From contig WNNJ02003718.1 of the NCBI GenBank assembly GCA_012934845.2, forward strand, positions 186,001 through 250,000: 64,000 bases of DNA, written 5' to 3'. The notes below the pieces were generated by a model. That model did not search any database. It had not been told where the DNA came from and saw nothing but the letters and a program-made list of their open reading frames with translations. Positions 12,476-23,060 of this stretch are shown piece after piece. Every line of letters begins with the position of its first letter. The first letter of the stretch is position 1. The position numbers and the translations under genes are program-made. The DNA is from Pomphorhynchus laevis (Eukaryota; Acanthocephala; Palaeacanthocephala; Echinorhynchida; Pomphorhynchidae).

Positions 12476-12657
12476 ACAACTAGTTTGAGAAAGAAACTAG
12501 ATTGAGAAAGAAGCTAGTTTGACAACTAGTTTGGCAAAGAAACTGGCAGACAAGCGCAATGATCAGTACTCTTTTGTATGGCGAGGCTCAGATCTCGTCT
12601 ATCAATGTCACTGGCCAAAATCTGCTTCGATGTGCTTAAGAGCAAGCCGCTCTGCGT
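12476..12657 (-). mobile_element. 182-bp insertion with 8-bp duplications (in copy 1)
   Basis: A GC-richer block inside the AT-rich linker of the Penelope-like element, flanked by TTAACATT at 12468-12475 and 12658-12665. One end is a simple run of GAAAGAAACTAG-like units, the other (GCGGCTTGCTC, read on the opposite strand) is complex sequence. No terminal inverted repeats beyond two bases. The duplications and repetitive tail would suit a short non-autonomous element such as a SINE or a small DNA element; I cannot choose. The identical insertion is at 20033-20214. Confidence 0.75.
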
Positions 12658-12826
12658 TTAACATTTATTGTACGATAATAGTATTTCATAGTCGAATATA
12701 ATTATTATTAATTAACGACTATATCATAGTCTTAATTAATCTTTGGTTAATTGAACATATGATATCTTTAGAAAAACTTCTTATATTTACATAAAGATCT
12801 TTTAGCTTATCACTTAAAAGTTGTTT

Positions 12827-13156
12827 TTATATTTTTAATTGTTCATTTTTATGCATATCTTTTTTAATATTTTTAACTCTATTTTTCCTATTCCTTTTAT
12901 CACCATGACTTCTTGGTTTGCGTGTAACCGGATTATTATAAGATGGTTGTTTATTATGTATTATACTACTTCTGCCAATTCCTTGTACCACGTCATTCAA
13001 TCCTAATGGGTACATGAAATTAAGCGTTTTAATCCAAAAATCTTCTTTTTCTAATAGTTTTGGATTATTTTGATTTTTTGCCTTATTTTCTTCAATAATA
13101 TGTTTAATATTTAATGAAAAACATTTGTTTGTCGTATTACTTACAATACAATACAA
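12827..13156 (-). pseudogene. GIY-YIG nuclease C-terminal part, Penelope-like copy 1
   Basis: A 109-codon open stretch. The core is KEDFWIKTLNFMYPLGLND, which matches the end of GIY-YIG domains in permuted Penelope-like elements (a W-I-x-x-L block followed by a P-x-GLN block), then a very basic tail (RKPRSHGDKRNRKNRVKN). Just upstream, across a frameshift at about 13160-13190, an NCIVCDV stretch suggests a Cys pair. The GIY and YIG strands themselves are not present. Its position upstream of the RT, on the same strand, is the main evidence for the permuted domain order. Confidence 0.65.
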
Positions 13157-13230
13157 ATATTATTTAAAACATCACAAACTATACAATTTTTCTATTACAT
13201 TTAAAAGACCTAAAATTAAAATCTTTAGTA

Positions 13231-14459
13231 CTTACGTATTTTTTCAATCTGGCTGAGTACATGTAACTTTTAAGTCATAATTTTTAAAATTGCTTTTTCG
13301 GTGTCGCCACCTAATTTAGTTGACTCAGACTAAACTTACAACGGGTCATCCAGCAGCATATGACATGGGGCTGCCCTGCTTAAAGCGATTGCAGGCTGGA
13401 ACAAGATCTATAAAGATCTACCATCTTTACTTCACGCGCTACGCGACCTGGGATTTGGTCATTACATGGTCTCTTAAACGTGATCACGTGAAGCAGTTTA
13501 CATTTTAAATTAAACACCTTGGGATGCAAGCTTCTCCCTTTTTAATTAATAATTCATCAAACTTGTTTGATTAATTAAAAACACTAATACATCACATTCT
13601 TGTTTTGCTGAACTGATCTCGTCGTCTGTCAATCCAAACGCTATCCTTTATATTAGAAAAATTTCTTAACCTATATTTTGCTGTAAACTGTTACAGGTCT
13701 ACAATGTTATTTATATCAACCAAGTCAATGAATCCGTAATAGCAATAAAACCTAAGGGTTTTAAATAAAACCGGGTCGCTGTGTTTGAAGGTAATGAATA
13801 GATTACGAATTACCTGCTTAATAACCAAGAGCTATTTGTGATGTTCATAGCTCAATAAGAGTTATCGTATAATAAATACGATATGAGGATCGTATTTATA
13901 AATTACGATCCCCAATACGATATGGGGATCGTAATAAGGGGATCAACTCAGATGATCCCCATAATTGATATTTATGATTTTTTAAAGGTCACTTAATAAT
14001 AACTTTATTAGCAAATTTATTTTTTAAATTATTTCATTTTTTATTTTATCAAGCAAATTGAACGAAATGTTTTCTGAGATTGTTCGGTGATGTCCTATTT
14101 TTATATTTTTAAACTTTAATTTTACCAAAGTCAGTTTAAAATAATCATTTATACTAATGAAAATAATGGGATAGAAGATGATAATTTTTACATTTTTAAG
14201 CATCCTATACATTAGAAAGTTTGCATATCAAAGTTTTGCTGCTTTTGCTTATATGATATGAGAGCGTCGAATTGTGGACTTTAATGTCGACTTATGGTTT
14301 ACGGTTTATGGTTTTTATATTGAAATACATTTAAATTTCAGCAAATCAGATCGGACATGTTTGTCATCATTTGTACAATTTAATTTCTAGTTCGCTTAAC
14401 TGCTACAAAAAAAGTATCAAAGTTTGCTTCTTGAATGAAATAGTGGACGCTGTAACGAA
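13231..14459. other. Non-coding stretch with nested palindromes
   Basis: No gene supported. 13330-13510 is less AT-rich than its surroundings and carries one 62-codon open frame with no recognisable feature. 13780-14000 holds the palindromes listed separately. 14030-14220 has a low-complexity open frame on the minus strand rich in I, K and F, typical of AT-rich DNA. Confidence 0.6.
13872..13960. repeat. Three consecutive perfect inverted repeats
   Basis: ATAAATACGAT (13872-13882) mirrored at 13889-13899; ATTACGATCCCC (13902-13913) mirrored at 13924-13935; GGGGATC (13938-13944) mirrored at 13954-13960. The three share the core ATCGTA/GGGGATC, so they look like successive fold-back copies of one short sequence. 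Confidence 0.85.
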
Positions 14460-14915
14460 ATGTCGCATATTCAAAGGAAAAGACGAAGGAACTCTAACGA
14501 ATGGCAACAGTTGAGTGACTCTGATAGCAATGATGAAGAGCATAAAGTAGGGAATGCAGATGAAGATAGCGAACGACTACCTGTGAAAGTACGTGCAGTC
14601 GACGAACAAAATGGGCCCAGGCCGATGCCCTCTAAGCCTAATGAACGCTTGAGAAGATTTTCATTATCTGCTCCACCGAAGCGTAAACGGATAATAGATG
14701 TTATATGTGACGATGGAAAGATAATAACAGAATCTGAACTAAATGAACTATGTAAGTTTAGGTACAGTGAAAATGATTTGATTTACAAAGCCGTACGAAA
14801 TCGAAAGCCTGCGGTTTGTGAAGATATTCCAATTATTTTCAACTGGCCTAATCGACAAAAGCAACATCGATTCGATCAGACAAAAAATTCACAGCACCGA
14901 CACAATAGCAAATAA
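14460..14915 (+). CDS. Hypothetical basic/acidic protein, 151 aa
   Basis: I do not recognise this protein. It opens with a good start context (GAAATGTCG) and runs 151 codons with more balanced codon use than the surrounding AT-rich DNA. The N-terminus has a basic cluster RKRRR (residues 6-10), followed by an acidic serine stretch SDSDSNDEE (19-27), a second basic cluster PKRKR (73-77), and a non-repetitive C-terminal half with IDVICDDGKIITESELNEL and a proposed folded region ending in IPIIFNWPN. Two nuclear-localisation-like clusters suggest a nuclear protein; that is inference. No intron signal was needed to read it. It lies alone between transposons, so a gene captured or stranded between insertions, or an element-encoded ORF, cannot be excluded. 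Confidence 0.5.
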   Translation: MSHIQRKRRRNSNEWQQLSDSDSNDEEHKVGNADEDSERLPVKVRAVDEQNGPRPMPSKPNERLRRFSLSAPPKRKRIIDVICDDGKIITESELNELCKFRYSENDLIYKAVRNRKPAVCEDIPIIFNWPNRQKQHRFDQTKNSQHRHNSK

Positions 14916-16111
14916 CAAAGAAATGGTTTAATATAAGCTATTTTTACTCTCTGGTGTTCACTTTCTCGTTTGTTTCGATAAGCTGCTTATGTTATACTGA
15001 ATTGTTAATTTTACACCTTATATCATGAATTCTTATATTTACTAATTAATCGAATTATATATTTAATTAAAATTAATTACTGAATATATTAATTTATAAA
15101 ATAGCCAATGTGAATGTTACGTTGCAAATTAAATTAAGATAATTGACTGATAATTTATAAAGGGATCACAATCAAAGCTTGTAGTATGTAAAATGTAGGA
15201 GTATTCGATTCCTTAATTTGTGTTGCTAGCAACAAAGTCAGCTACTAGTACGTGTGGACACTTAAATTGAAGTTGAACATATTTCGAAGGCACATGATGC
15301 ATGAATTCACGCAAATTTATAAGATATCTTGTATTGTGCATTTTCATAAGGGATTATAATATTACTGATTACTTGAAATTTTAATTAAAATCGAGCATTT
15401 CAATATGTCCTTGACATAACATTTGCCTTTCGAAATACTTTTACTATTTTATCCATATAGTTTCTGCTTAGAAATTTTCAACTTAGAATTACGAATCCAG
15501 ATTCTTCTGTATTTTACTGAGACATGAATTAAAAACTTGTAAAGACTTTAGTTGATTATACAATTTTTCTGTTTTGAACGCTTGCTTCCTCAAATGATTA
15601 TCATATTACTTTGAATTACATTTGAAATGTAAAATTGTATCAAATTAAATTATAACTTTAGTTTACTTTTGACATAAAGTAAGGTGAGAGTTCAACTGAT
15701 CTTAGTTCAGGTTTTATCTCGACATGACAAATATTTCATTTCTAAATAGTTACAAACTATATTATATCTACTGATCGTAGCAGTTTCAGTAACGTGGGTG
15801 TCTTGCATCTTTTTTCACTGTTAAAATTTATCTAATTACCTTTTACTGCTTCAAAGGCTGAAAATATTAAACGTTTGGTCTAATAATAATTAAGCGCTGA
15901 TTTTTGACTCGTTGATTTAATACTAATTCAATGTACATTTAAAAATCTAAAACTTCTGGTTACTTCTTATTAAAACGTAAAATTGTAGCAAATTAAACTT
16001 ATAACTTTAGTTAATTTTTAGCAATCAAACAATTTCAATATTAAACGCTGATCTTTATGTCGTTAATTTATAGATTAAACTAGAAATTGTTATGACTTTT
16101 GCTGAGTAGCG
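14916..16111. other. AT-rich intergenic DNA with diverged short repeats
   Basis: No gene. A loosely conserved unit recurs: AAATTGTA..CAAATTAAA..TATAACTTTAG near 15630 and again near 15979, and TTAAACGCTGAT followed by GTTGATTTA near 15892, 16042 and 17031. The copies are too diverged to define a monomer. Confidence 0.55.
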
Positions 16112-16815
16112 ATCTCTCTTCCGCTTGACGATCTCTCTCCGTTTATCAAACATTACTCCTTAAACGTCATGCAATACGCCGATGACATCCTAATATATGC
16201 ACATGCACCCATCCATCGCATACACGATATCGCAATTTCTGCCTCCAACTGTCTTTCTTCTATATACAAACGTCTCTCCTATCTTTATCTCCTTCTTAAC
16301 CCCGACAAGTCCAAAATAATGTGAATCCTCCCCGTCAATCTAATATATCTCTACCTCTGTATATTTTGCCTCATCAATCATTCCCATAGTACATATTCTC
16401 ACGTTCTTAGGCTTCCATTTCGAAGATCATCTTTCTCTTAAACCCTTCGTCTGCGACAAAGTCCGCTCGTCTAACTTAATTCTTACGTGACATCCGCCGT
16501 ATCCGCCCCCTTATCGATTTCCCATCATGAACGCCTCTTTTATCGCTTCTCTTCCCTAAAATCGATTACCTCCTTAGCCTTTCCGCCAATTCTCTACAAT
16601 CCATCATCTTACCCCTACAACGCATCATAAACTCCGGAGTTCGAGTGCTCCTACGTCTCCGTCACTTCGACCACACATCCACACAACTTGCCCAACTCTC
16701 CTGGCTCACCATCCACATCCGCTGTGTTCCAGTCATTCCCTCTTACTCCACGTTTCCAATTATTCAAGTTGTCACGTAAGTTTGCGTCAGCACGCATTTA
16801 CCACGTAAAAATAAA
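16112..16815 (+). mobile_element. LINE A fragment (A1), RT C-terminus to 3' end
   Basis: 5'-truncated copy. It begins just before motif C (CAATACGCCGATGACATCC, the YADD box) and runs through the thumb region to the element 3' end, which has the degenerate terminal hairpin TTTGCGTCAGCACGC (near 16780-16796) and the CACGTAAAAATAAATTC tail. Multiple stops and frameshifts; same family as 37192-38367 and 57752-61615. Confidence 0.85.
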
Positions 16816-17779
16816 TTCTTTTAAAGGTTGTTATGAAACAATAAACTATTGCTTTAACTTTTATTTGTAGTTGATTTTGAATAAAGCCTTTTAAATCTCT
16901 ATTTGTTCGATTCTAATTATCGGTTCAAAGGTAAACTGTGTTTTACCTTAGCCTGATATAAAATTAATAAATAAATTTAAATATTAAACTCCTAGCCTTA
17001 TAATCGTGGCAAGCAAAATAGTTTTAATATTAAACGCTGATGTTGTTGATTTATGGATTAAATTAGAACTTTATCTGACTTTTACTGAGTGGTTAGTATC
17101 AAAAATGATAAACTGTCTTTTACCCCTTACTTTCATTTCCAATAAAAAATATTTTTATGCTAAAAATGTCAGCAATAATGCAGAAGATGGTGATGCTATT
17201 AATAACGATGCAGAAGTAACAATGCAATTAAGGATGGGGTGCTGATACTTTGAAATCTACTAATTATCATGTACCGATACTCTCATAACTTAAAATATCT
17301 TAATATATAATATATATTTTAATATATTATATAATTTATGTAGTCCGCTCATTTTTACAGGCATTCAAGCTGAATTATGTATTATATATTATATATAAAA
17401 TATTTATATTATACAATACATATTTTGAGGTTTATACTGAATTTTCTATTGAAATTACATTATTTCACTTGAATTAAAGTAGTGTTCACATAACATTTAT
17501 ATTTTCAAATCACATTATTTTTAAATTTAATATGTCTTGATATATTATATTCTTAGATATAATCGTTAAAAGCTATATTTTGATTAAAATCTTAATAGTT
17601 TTAAACAAAGTTCAAATTTATTTAATTACCTTTTAATAAAATTATTAATAATATTATTATTAAATTTATGTAGTCCGTTTTTGAATTTTAGTTTGGTTTA
17701 ACGTATACAATATCCATTCGGGCTGATTTATCTCTACCTAGGCCCTTAGTTTGAAATGCAAAATTTGTAATCAGTAAAT
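16816..17779. other. AT-rich intergenic DNA
   Basis: No gene supported. Contains TATATTATATA runs near 17300-17420 and one weak open frame (17006-17245) covering the TTAAACGCTGAT repeat described at 14916-16111, so it is probably not coding. Confidence 0.5.
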
Positions 17780-19215
17780 TATATTAAGAAATTTCGACAT
17801 GATGAGATCGGTGGCGCTGTCGCTATCTGTGTTCGGGTAAATTTAGGTATGATTCCGGAAATTATAGAGCTATCCTTGATAATTTCTTTACAAACGTCGA
17901 AAAATACTTCAACTGTACCATTTATAGCTCACCGCTAGGAGATTCTGGTCATTCTTCAATTATAGCATTTCCACATTAATTGATTAGAAGAGAAGTCATT
18001 TCAAGTCACAATTTTTGGTCGAAGAAATTATCATCTTAGGTATTTCCGCAATGCAGTTTCTACTGTACTCTGATCAGCGGAAAATAGCACGGTGTGAAAT
18101 ATGGATGAGCTATCGAAATTAGTTGCATCATGAGTTTCGATTTGCATTCCTAAACGCATAGTAAAAATTAATTCCCGAGATTTTAATTTTGTCTTTCTGA
18201 AAATTAATTCCCATTTTCGGAAAAACAAGGCTTTCCGAAAATGTAGATACAAGGAGTACGAACAGCTTAAAAAGAAGGTTGAGCCTTTACACATTTTGTC
18301 CGAAAATCTTATTTCCGCAATTTATCATCAGAACATTCGCTTTCTAAATTGTGTAAATGTGTTAAATGTGTAAATTTGTGCGAGTAGCATCAACACGTCT
18401 TGTTTGTACATGCTAAGCCGAGAAAATTTAGAGTTTATTTTGAATTCAATTAATAAATCTTTAGCGGGTATTGAAGAGATAAATGACGTCTTGATTAAAG
18501 TTATTATGACAGTTCAGATAATGTAGTTCGAATTTTCCCATAGGAGATTGTTTTAACAATTTTATCTGCAAAATTGAACATCGCATTTTGTCCAAGTCAA
18601 CCTTATGGGCTATAAGGGCTCTGTTTGAGGAATTAAATTCTGGCCATATTCCTCATATCTGAAGGTTCTACGATATAGTGATAATTTTTGAGAATTATAT
18701 TAAGATATTGCTTTAGGGGATTGTAAGATTACTTCTGAAATAATCTAGAAGATTGCTTAAGGCCAATCAGCATCTTGCCGTGTTTAGCTCAAATAATGAA
18801 AAAGATTTATTCGCACAGAATTTCTCCATTGAGTACGTAGAGAAAAAATAAATTTGCTTTCCAGCCCGGTGGTAGCACATATAAAGCTTTACTGCCGCTT
18901 AGACAATCTGATCTCCAACCCATAGATAAACCATTTCAACCTATTGTTCAGTGCATTCGAGTATATCTCAAATAATCATTAGACTTTTGATTTCAAAATT
19001 AGCTGGTACACTTCCATCTCAGAGTTTACGTTTTCTTGTTTCTTACCAATCTGCACATTATGGGAATGTATATTCCGAGCCAGAAAGAGTTTCAGTTAAT
19101 GTTCCGCAAAAATATTTTATCTCTAATACTTTTTGCATGTTTGTAAACGAGTTTTTAGTAAGTTGTGCTAATCTGAAGTGTGTCGAATATGTAAACGATT
19201 CTCTCATCATGATCA
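17780..19215 (+). pseudogene. Heavily decayed LINE (family E): endonuclease and RT traces
   Basis: Recognisable only by scattered motifs. Near 17800-17850 a RHDEIGGAVAICVR stretch resembles the GGVAIYVR block of APE endonucleases. Near 17925-17970 SSPLGDSGHSSIIAF resembles the terminal SDHxxI block, with SDH changed to SGH. Near 19080-19210 NVPQ followed by CVEYVNDSLIMI resembles RT motifs B and C with YADD changed to YVND. Stops and frame changes lie throughout. The order and spacing fit one LINE on the plus strand, but the middle third is unreadable, so this is a moderate call. Confidence 0.5.
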
Positions 19216-19657
19216 AGTAATGAAAATTCGAACAATTTCATTCATAGAGAGGTTAGCAATCCGCTAAAATGGACATAATGCAATGAATTTGAGTTATGTC
19301 CAAATCATACATTATTCACTTCAAACTAAAAAATGTTCATTAACGGTTTTACCGACCACGGCTTGATAAGAGTGCAGAGTATCCGAATTCTCAGAATGGC
19401 ATTTGCGGATAACCTGTCGTGGGAATAACACACTGAGACGACGATCCGCAAATGTTTTCCAAGAATATTTTTACTAAGACAATGTAAGCTTTTAGGTTGC
19501 CAACAAGATTATATTCGAATTTATATTACTCATCGTTCAAAAAAAATCTAAATTATGCTACTTGACTTTATAGATATGAATTCAACCCATAATATGTTCA
19601 AAAAGGCTTTTTCATTCATTTTTCATACATAATTTAATAACTTTAAATTAAATAAAT
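19216..19657. other. AT-rich stretch before Penelope-like copy 2
   Basis: No gene. Similarity to copy 1 starts abruptly at about 19658 (TTAAAACGCTTAATT), so this segment is flanking DNA and the element is 5'-truncated here. Confidence 0.55.
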
Positions 19658-20810
19658 TTAAAACGCTTAATTCCATGTACCCATTAGGATTGAATGACGT
19701 GGTACAAGGAATTGGCAGAAGTAGTATAATACATAATAAACAACCATCTTATAATAATCCGGTTACACGCAAACCAAGAAGTCATGGTGATAAAAGGAAT
19801 AGGAAAAATAGAGTTAAAAATATTAAAAAAGATATGCATAAAAATGAACAATTAAAAATATAAAAACAACTTTTAAGTGATAAGCTAAAAGATCTTTATG
19901 TAAATATAAGAAGTTTTTCTAAAGATATCATATGTTCAATTAACCAAAGATTAATTAAGACTATGATATAGTCGTTAATTAATAATAATTATATTCGACT
20001 ATGAAATACTATTATCGTACAATAAATGTTAAACGCAGAGCGGCTTGCTCTTAAGCACATCGAAGCAGATTTTGGCCAGTGACATTGATAGACGAGATCT
20101 GAGCCTCGCCATACAAAAGAGTACTGATCATTGCGCTTGTCTGCCAGTTTCTTTGCCAAACTAGTTGTCAAACTAGCTTCTTTCTCAATCTAGTTTCTTT
20201 CTCAAACTAGTTGTAATGTTAATAATAACAATAGAAAATATACATTAACCATAAACTTCATTAATAAATGTATAGATAACATAAATATAGCCGGACTTTT
20301 AAATAATTCTAAAAGTAAAGAAATAATAGGATCAGATTTAAGTAAATATATTCCTAAAATAAGGTATAAGCTGTTACCGCCGTTAGGACGAAAAATGTGT
20401 AATTATAATAAAGAATTGAAATCTATATATACCGATAATTTTGAAACATTATAGAAACTGAATACTATTGCAAAAGTCTTAATTTCGATAAAATAAATGA
20501 ACATATATGCACTCATAATCTCGAATTAATTGAAAACAATAAATTAAGGAAAATGCAATCAAAGAGTACAAATATAGATTAAATAAAAACCATAAAAATA
20601 AAATTTATAATTCGTTATATAATGACTTAAATGCTTACTTCGGCAAGCTGATTAATAGTAAAAGCTTGAAAATATCAAAGATAAACATTTGGAAAACTTG
20701 TATTTTAGATAAAATTAGAGAGAAAATGAAAATAACAAGGAAATATAAATTAATAAAGATGTGTATACAGAACTTACTAAATTAAAGCACAACTATATAA
20801 TAACTTTATA
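19658..20810 (+). mobile_element. Penelope-like copy 2a, 5' part (nearly identical inverse of 11870-13028)
   Basis: Starts inside the nuclease region at the MYPLGLNDVV block (19675) with the same basic tail as copy 1 (open to 19863), then the linker with the 182-bp insertion, then the region preceding the RT, and stops at CTATATAATAACTTTATA, the same place where copy 1 has its internal deletion. The 60-codon frame inside the insertion is identical in the two copies. It is followed by a satellite fragment and then by a second, different partial copy. The near-identity implies a recent inverted duplication or gene conversion. Confidence 0.85.
20033..20214 (+). mobile_element. 182-bp insertion with 8-bp duplications (in copy 2a)
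   Basis: Flanked by AATGTTAA at 20025-20032 and 20215-20222. Same length and sequence as 12476-12657. Because both copies carry it at the same site, the insertion predates the duplication of the host element. Confidence 0.78.
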
Positions 20811-21206
20811 CATATTGGTCGTTTCGATTGCTTGTGTGACATTGTGAATGAAGGCGTTTCCGACACTTTGCTTAATTGTCTGAGGCTTACGCTCTTAACA
20901 AGATCGAATTGCTGTGCTAACCATCCTTAAACACTAAGTTTTTACTCAGCTTACTCGTGCACTTTTATTATACATGTCATATCAATTAATAAACTAACGA
21001 GTTTATTAATTGATAATCTCGGCAGAGGTTGTTTCGGAATTGTCGCTGCACTCGTTGGATCCTTAATGGATACGGAATGTATCCATTAAGGATACATACC
21101 GTATCCTTAATGGATACGGTATTCCGTATTTCTTACGAAATACGAAATTTATATGAAATGGTGTTGCTTGATAGACTGGACTTTGATTCACGACTTTCAG
21201 TCACCA
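20811..21206 (+). repeat. Satellite fragment inside the Penelope-like element, with hairpins
   Basis: Begins TTGGTCGTTTCGATTGC and ends TTTCAGTCACCATGTC, both satellite landmarks, and joins Penelope-like sequence on either side. It contains two fold-back additions absent from normal monomers: ATCAATTAATAAACT (20981-20995) mirrored at 21000-21014, and CCTTAATGGATAC (21061-21073) mirrored at 21079-21091, followed by ACCGTATCC (21098-21106) mirrored at 21112-21120. Confidence 0.85.
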
Positions 21207-21619
21207 TGTCAGATTTAAGTAAATATATTCCTAAAATAAGGTATAAGCTGTTACCACCATTAGGACAAAAAATTTGTAATTATAATAAAGAATTAAAATC
21301 AATATGTAACGATAATATTAGAAACATAATGGAAACATAATGGAAACATAATGCAATTGTAAAAGTCTTAGTTTTGATAAAATAAATGAACATATATGTA
21401 CTCATAATCTAGAATTAATTGAAAATTGTGAATTAAGAAAGCTGCTATCAAAAGGGTATAAATATAGATTAAATAATAACAACGACAAAAAATAAAATTT
21501 ACAATTCGTTATATAATAACTTAAATGATTACTTTAGTAAGCTGATTAATAGTGAAAGCTCGAATATATCTAAGATAAACATTTGGAAAGATTATATATT
21601 TGATAAAATTAAAAATAAA

Positions 21620-23002
21620 ATGAAAATAACAAACAATTACAAAAGGAAAGATAAAATTAATAAAGATATGTATAAAGAACTTACTAAATTAAAGGATAAC
21701 TATATAATAACAACTATTGATAAAGCTAGTAATAACTTTGTCTTCATATGCAAAAAGCTTTATTATGATATACTAATGAAAGAGGTTAATTCTAATGATT
21801 TAAATGTAAATCCAACATATGAACGTAGTGAGTTGAGTTTAGAAACAATTATTACAAGTCACTGTTCTATAATGGATAAAAAGGGTATAAAGGTTGAATT
21901 AGATAATAAAACTATACCTATATTATATTGGAATCCAAAATTACATAAAAATCCAATAAAACCTAGGTTCATATGTAGTGCGTTTAAATGTACATTAAAA
22001 CCACTTTCTGTCTATATGAATAAAATACTTAAAGTAATTAAAGCACATTTTAAAAAATATTGCAAGGTAATCGAAATTAATACTGGTATAAAACACTATT
22101 TCAGTATTAATTCTACAAAAGAATTTTTAGAACAGACAAAAGGAATAAATTTTCAAAATATAAATACATACGATTTTAGTACGCTTTATACAAATCTAGA
22201 TTTAGTAGATATTAAAGAAGCGTTAGTAAAATTAATTAATCTTATATTCGGAAAAAGATATACATATATATGTTATAATAACTATAACGCTTATCTAACG
22301 AAAATTAAACTATCAAGAAAATATAAATATATGGATATAATTGAATTAATAGAATCCTTAAATATTTTGATAAATCAAAATTATTTAAAAGTAGGGACAT
22401 CTATATTTAGACAAGTAAAAGGTGTTCCAATGGGTGGTAATAGTAGCCCAATTATAGCTGACTTGTTTTTAAGCTTTATAGAATATGAATTTGTTCATAA
22501 CTGTGTAAAAACTAAATCTAAACAATATAAATATATGAAATATATGTTTCGATACATTGATGATATATGTGTATTTAATTCTAATAATTTTTATTCAATT
22601 AGTGAACAAATTTATCCAGAAAGCCTTATTCTTAACAAAACCAATATTAATGATAAAGAAGGTGTATATCTAGATATGAACATTAAATTAACATTAACTA
22701 AAACTACTATTAATTTATATCGTAAAGATGACATATTTAAATTTACAAGAAACATATTTTTGCATGAGCATTCATGCATACCATATAATATAAAATATAA
22801 TACATTAAATAATGAAATTTTAAGAATTGCAACAATATGTAATGATATTGGCTTTCTTCAAAATCATTTAAATAATTTAATAGATACATATTTTAAACTA
22901 GGTTACTATAAAAATAACATCAAGCAGAAAATAGTAAAATATATAAATCAACACAATAATATAAAGAATAAATTTAAACTCTTAAGTGGCAAATTTTTAT
23001 GA
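21620..23002 (+). CDS. Reverse transcriptase of Penelope-like element, 460 aa
   Basis: The only long intact RT frame in the window. RNA-dependent DNA polymerase for copying the element. Visible parts: DKASNNFVFICKK (34-46); LYWNPKLHKNPIKPRFI (102-118), typical of Penelope-like RTs; motif A TYDFSTLYTN (183-192) with catalytic Asp185; motif B KGVPMGGNSSP (267-277); motif C RYIDDI (311-316) with Asp314 and Asp315; and a YLDMNI block (350-355). The three catalytic Asp are all kept. Codon use is strongly A/T at third positions like its surroundings. The start at 21620 is arbitrary: the natural protein would begin further upstream with the nuclease, and an interrupted upstream frame ends at 21340. 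The C-terminus ends soon after a basic region with no GIY-YIG domain. Closest relative here is 10417-11870. Confidence 0.9.
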   Translation: MKITNNYKRKDKINKDMYKELTKLKDNYIITTIDKASNNFVFICKKLYYDILMKEVNSNDLNVNPTYERSELSLETIITSHCSIMDKKGIKVELDNKTIPILYWNPKLHKNPIKPRFICSAFKCTLKPLSVYMNKILKVIKAHFKKYCKVIEINTGIKHYFSINSTKEFLEQTKGINFQNINTYDFSTLYTNLDLVDIKEALVKLINLIFGKRYTYICYNNYNAYLTKIKLSRKYKYMDIIELIESLNILINQNYLKVGTSIFRQVKGVPMGGNSSPIIADLFLSFIEYEFVHNCVKTKSKQYKYMKYMFRYIDDICVFNSNNFYSISEQIYPESLILNKTNINDKEGVYLDMNIKLTLTKTTINLYRKDDIFKFTRNIFLHEHSCIPYNIKYNTLNNEILRIATICNDIGFLQNHLNNLIDTYFKLGYYKNNIKQKIVKYINQHNNIKNKFKLLSGKFL

Positions 23003-23060
23003 TGAATAATAAATAATATACTTTGTATTAGAATAAGATACTAGATAGTTATTTCAGAGG

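Larger units (their letters stand above)
10058..13230 (-). mobile_element. Penelope-like (Naiad-type) retroelement, copy 1
   Basis: Reading on the minus strand: the end of a GIY-YIG nuclease domain (13156-12827), a linker containing a 182-bp foreign insertion, a decayed RT domain (about 11870-10417) and a structured 3' region (10362-10222) ending in a T-rich tail that abuts satellite at 10058. Bases 11870-13028 are nearly identical to the inverse of 19658-20810, including the insertion and its duplications. The RT half resembles 21700-23002 only at roughly 90 percent protein identity. Nuclease-before-RT is the permuted order described for Naiad/Chlamys Penelope-like elements. The element is dead through frameshifts, an internal duplication and a lost nuclease N-terminus. 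Confidence 0.85.

Noticed and set aside
12519-12701. 60-codon ORF conserved perfectly at 12519-12701 and 19989-20171
   Set aside because: Identity is explained by recent duplication of the host element with its 182-bp insertion; the frame runs on the opposite strand to the element and crosses the insertion edge.
13320-13508. 62-codon ORF in a GC-richer patch
   Set aside because: No motif, no start context and no conservation visible; could be an old insertion but nothing supports a gene.
18031-18294. Minus-strand ORF with F/R/K-rich sequence
   Set aside because: Lies antisense across the decayed LINE E and has no recognisable motif.
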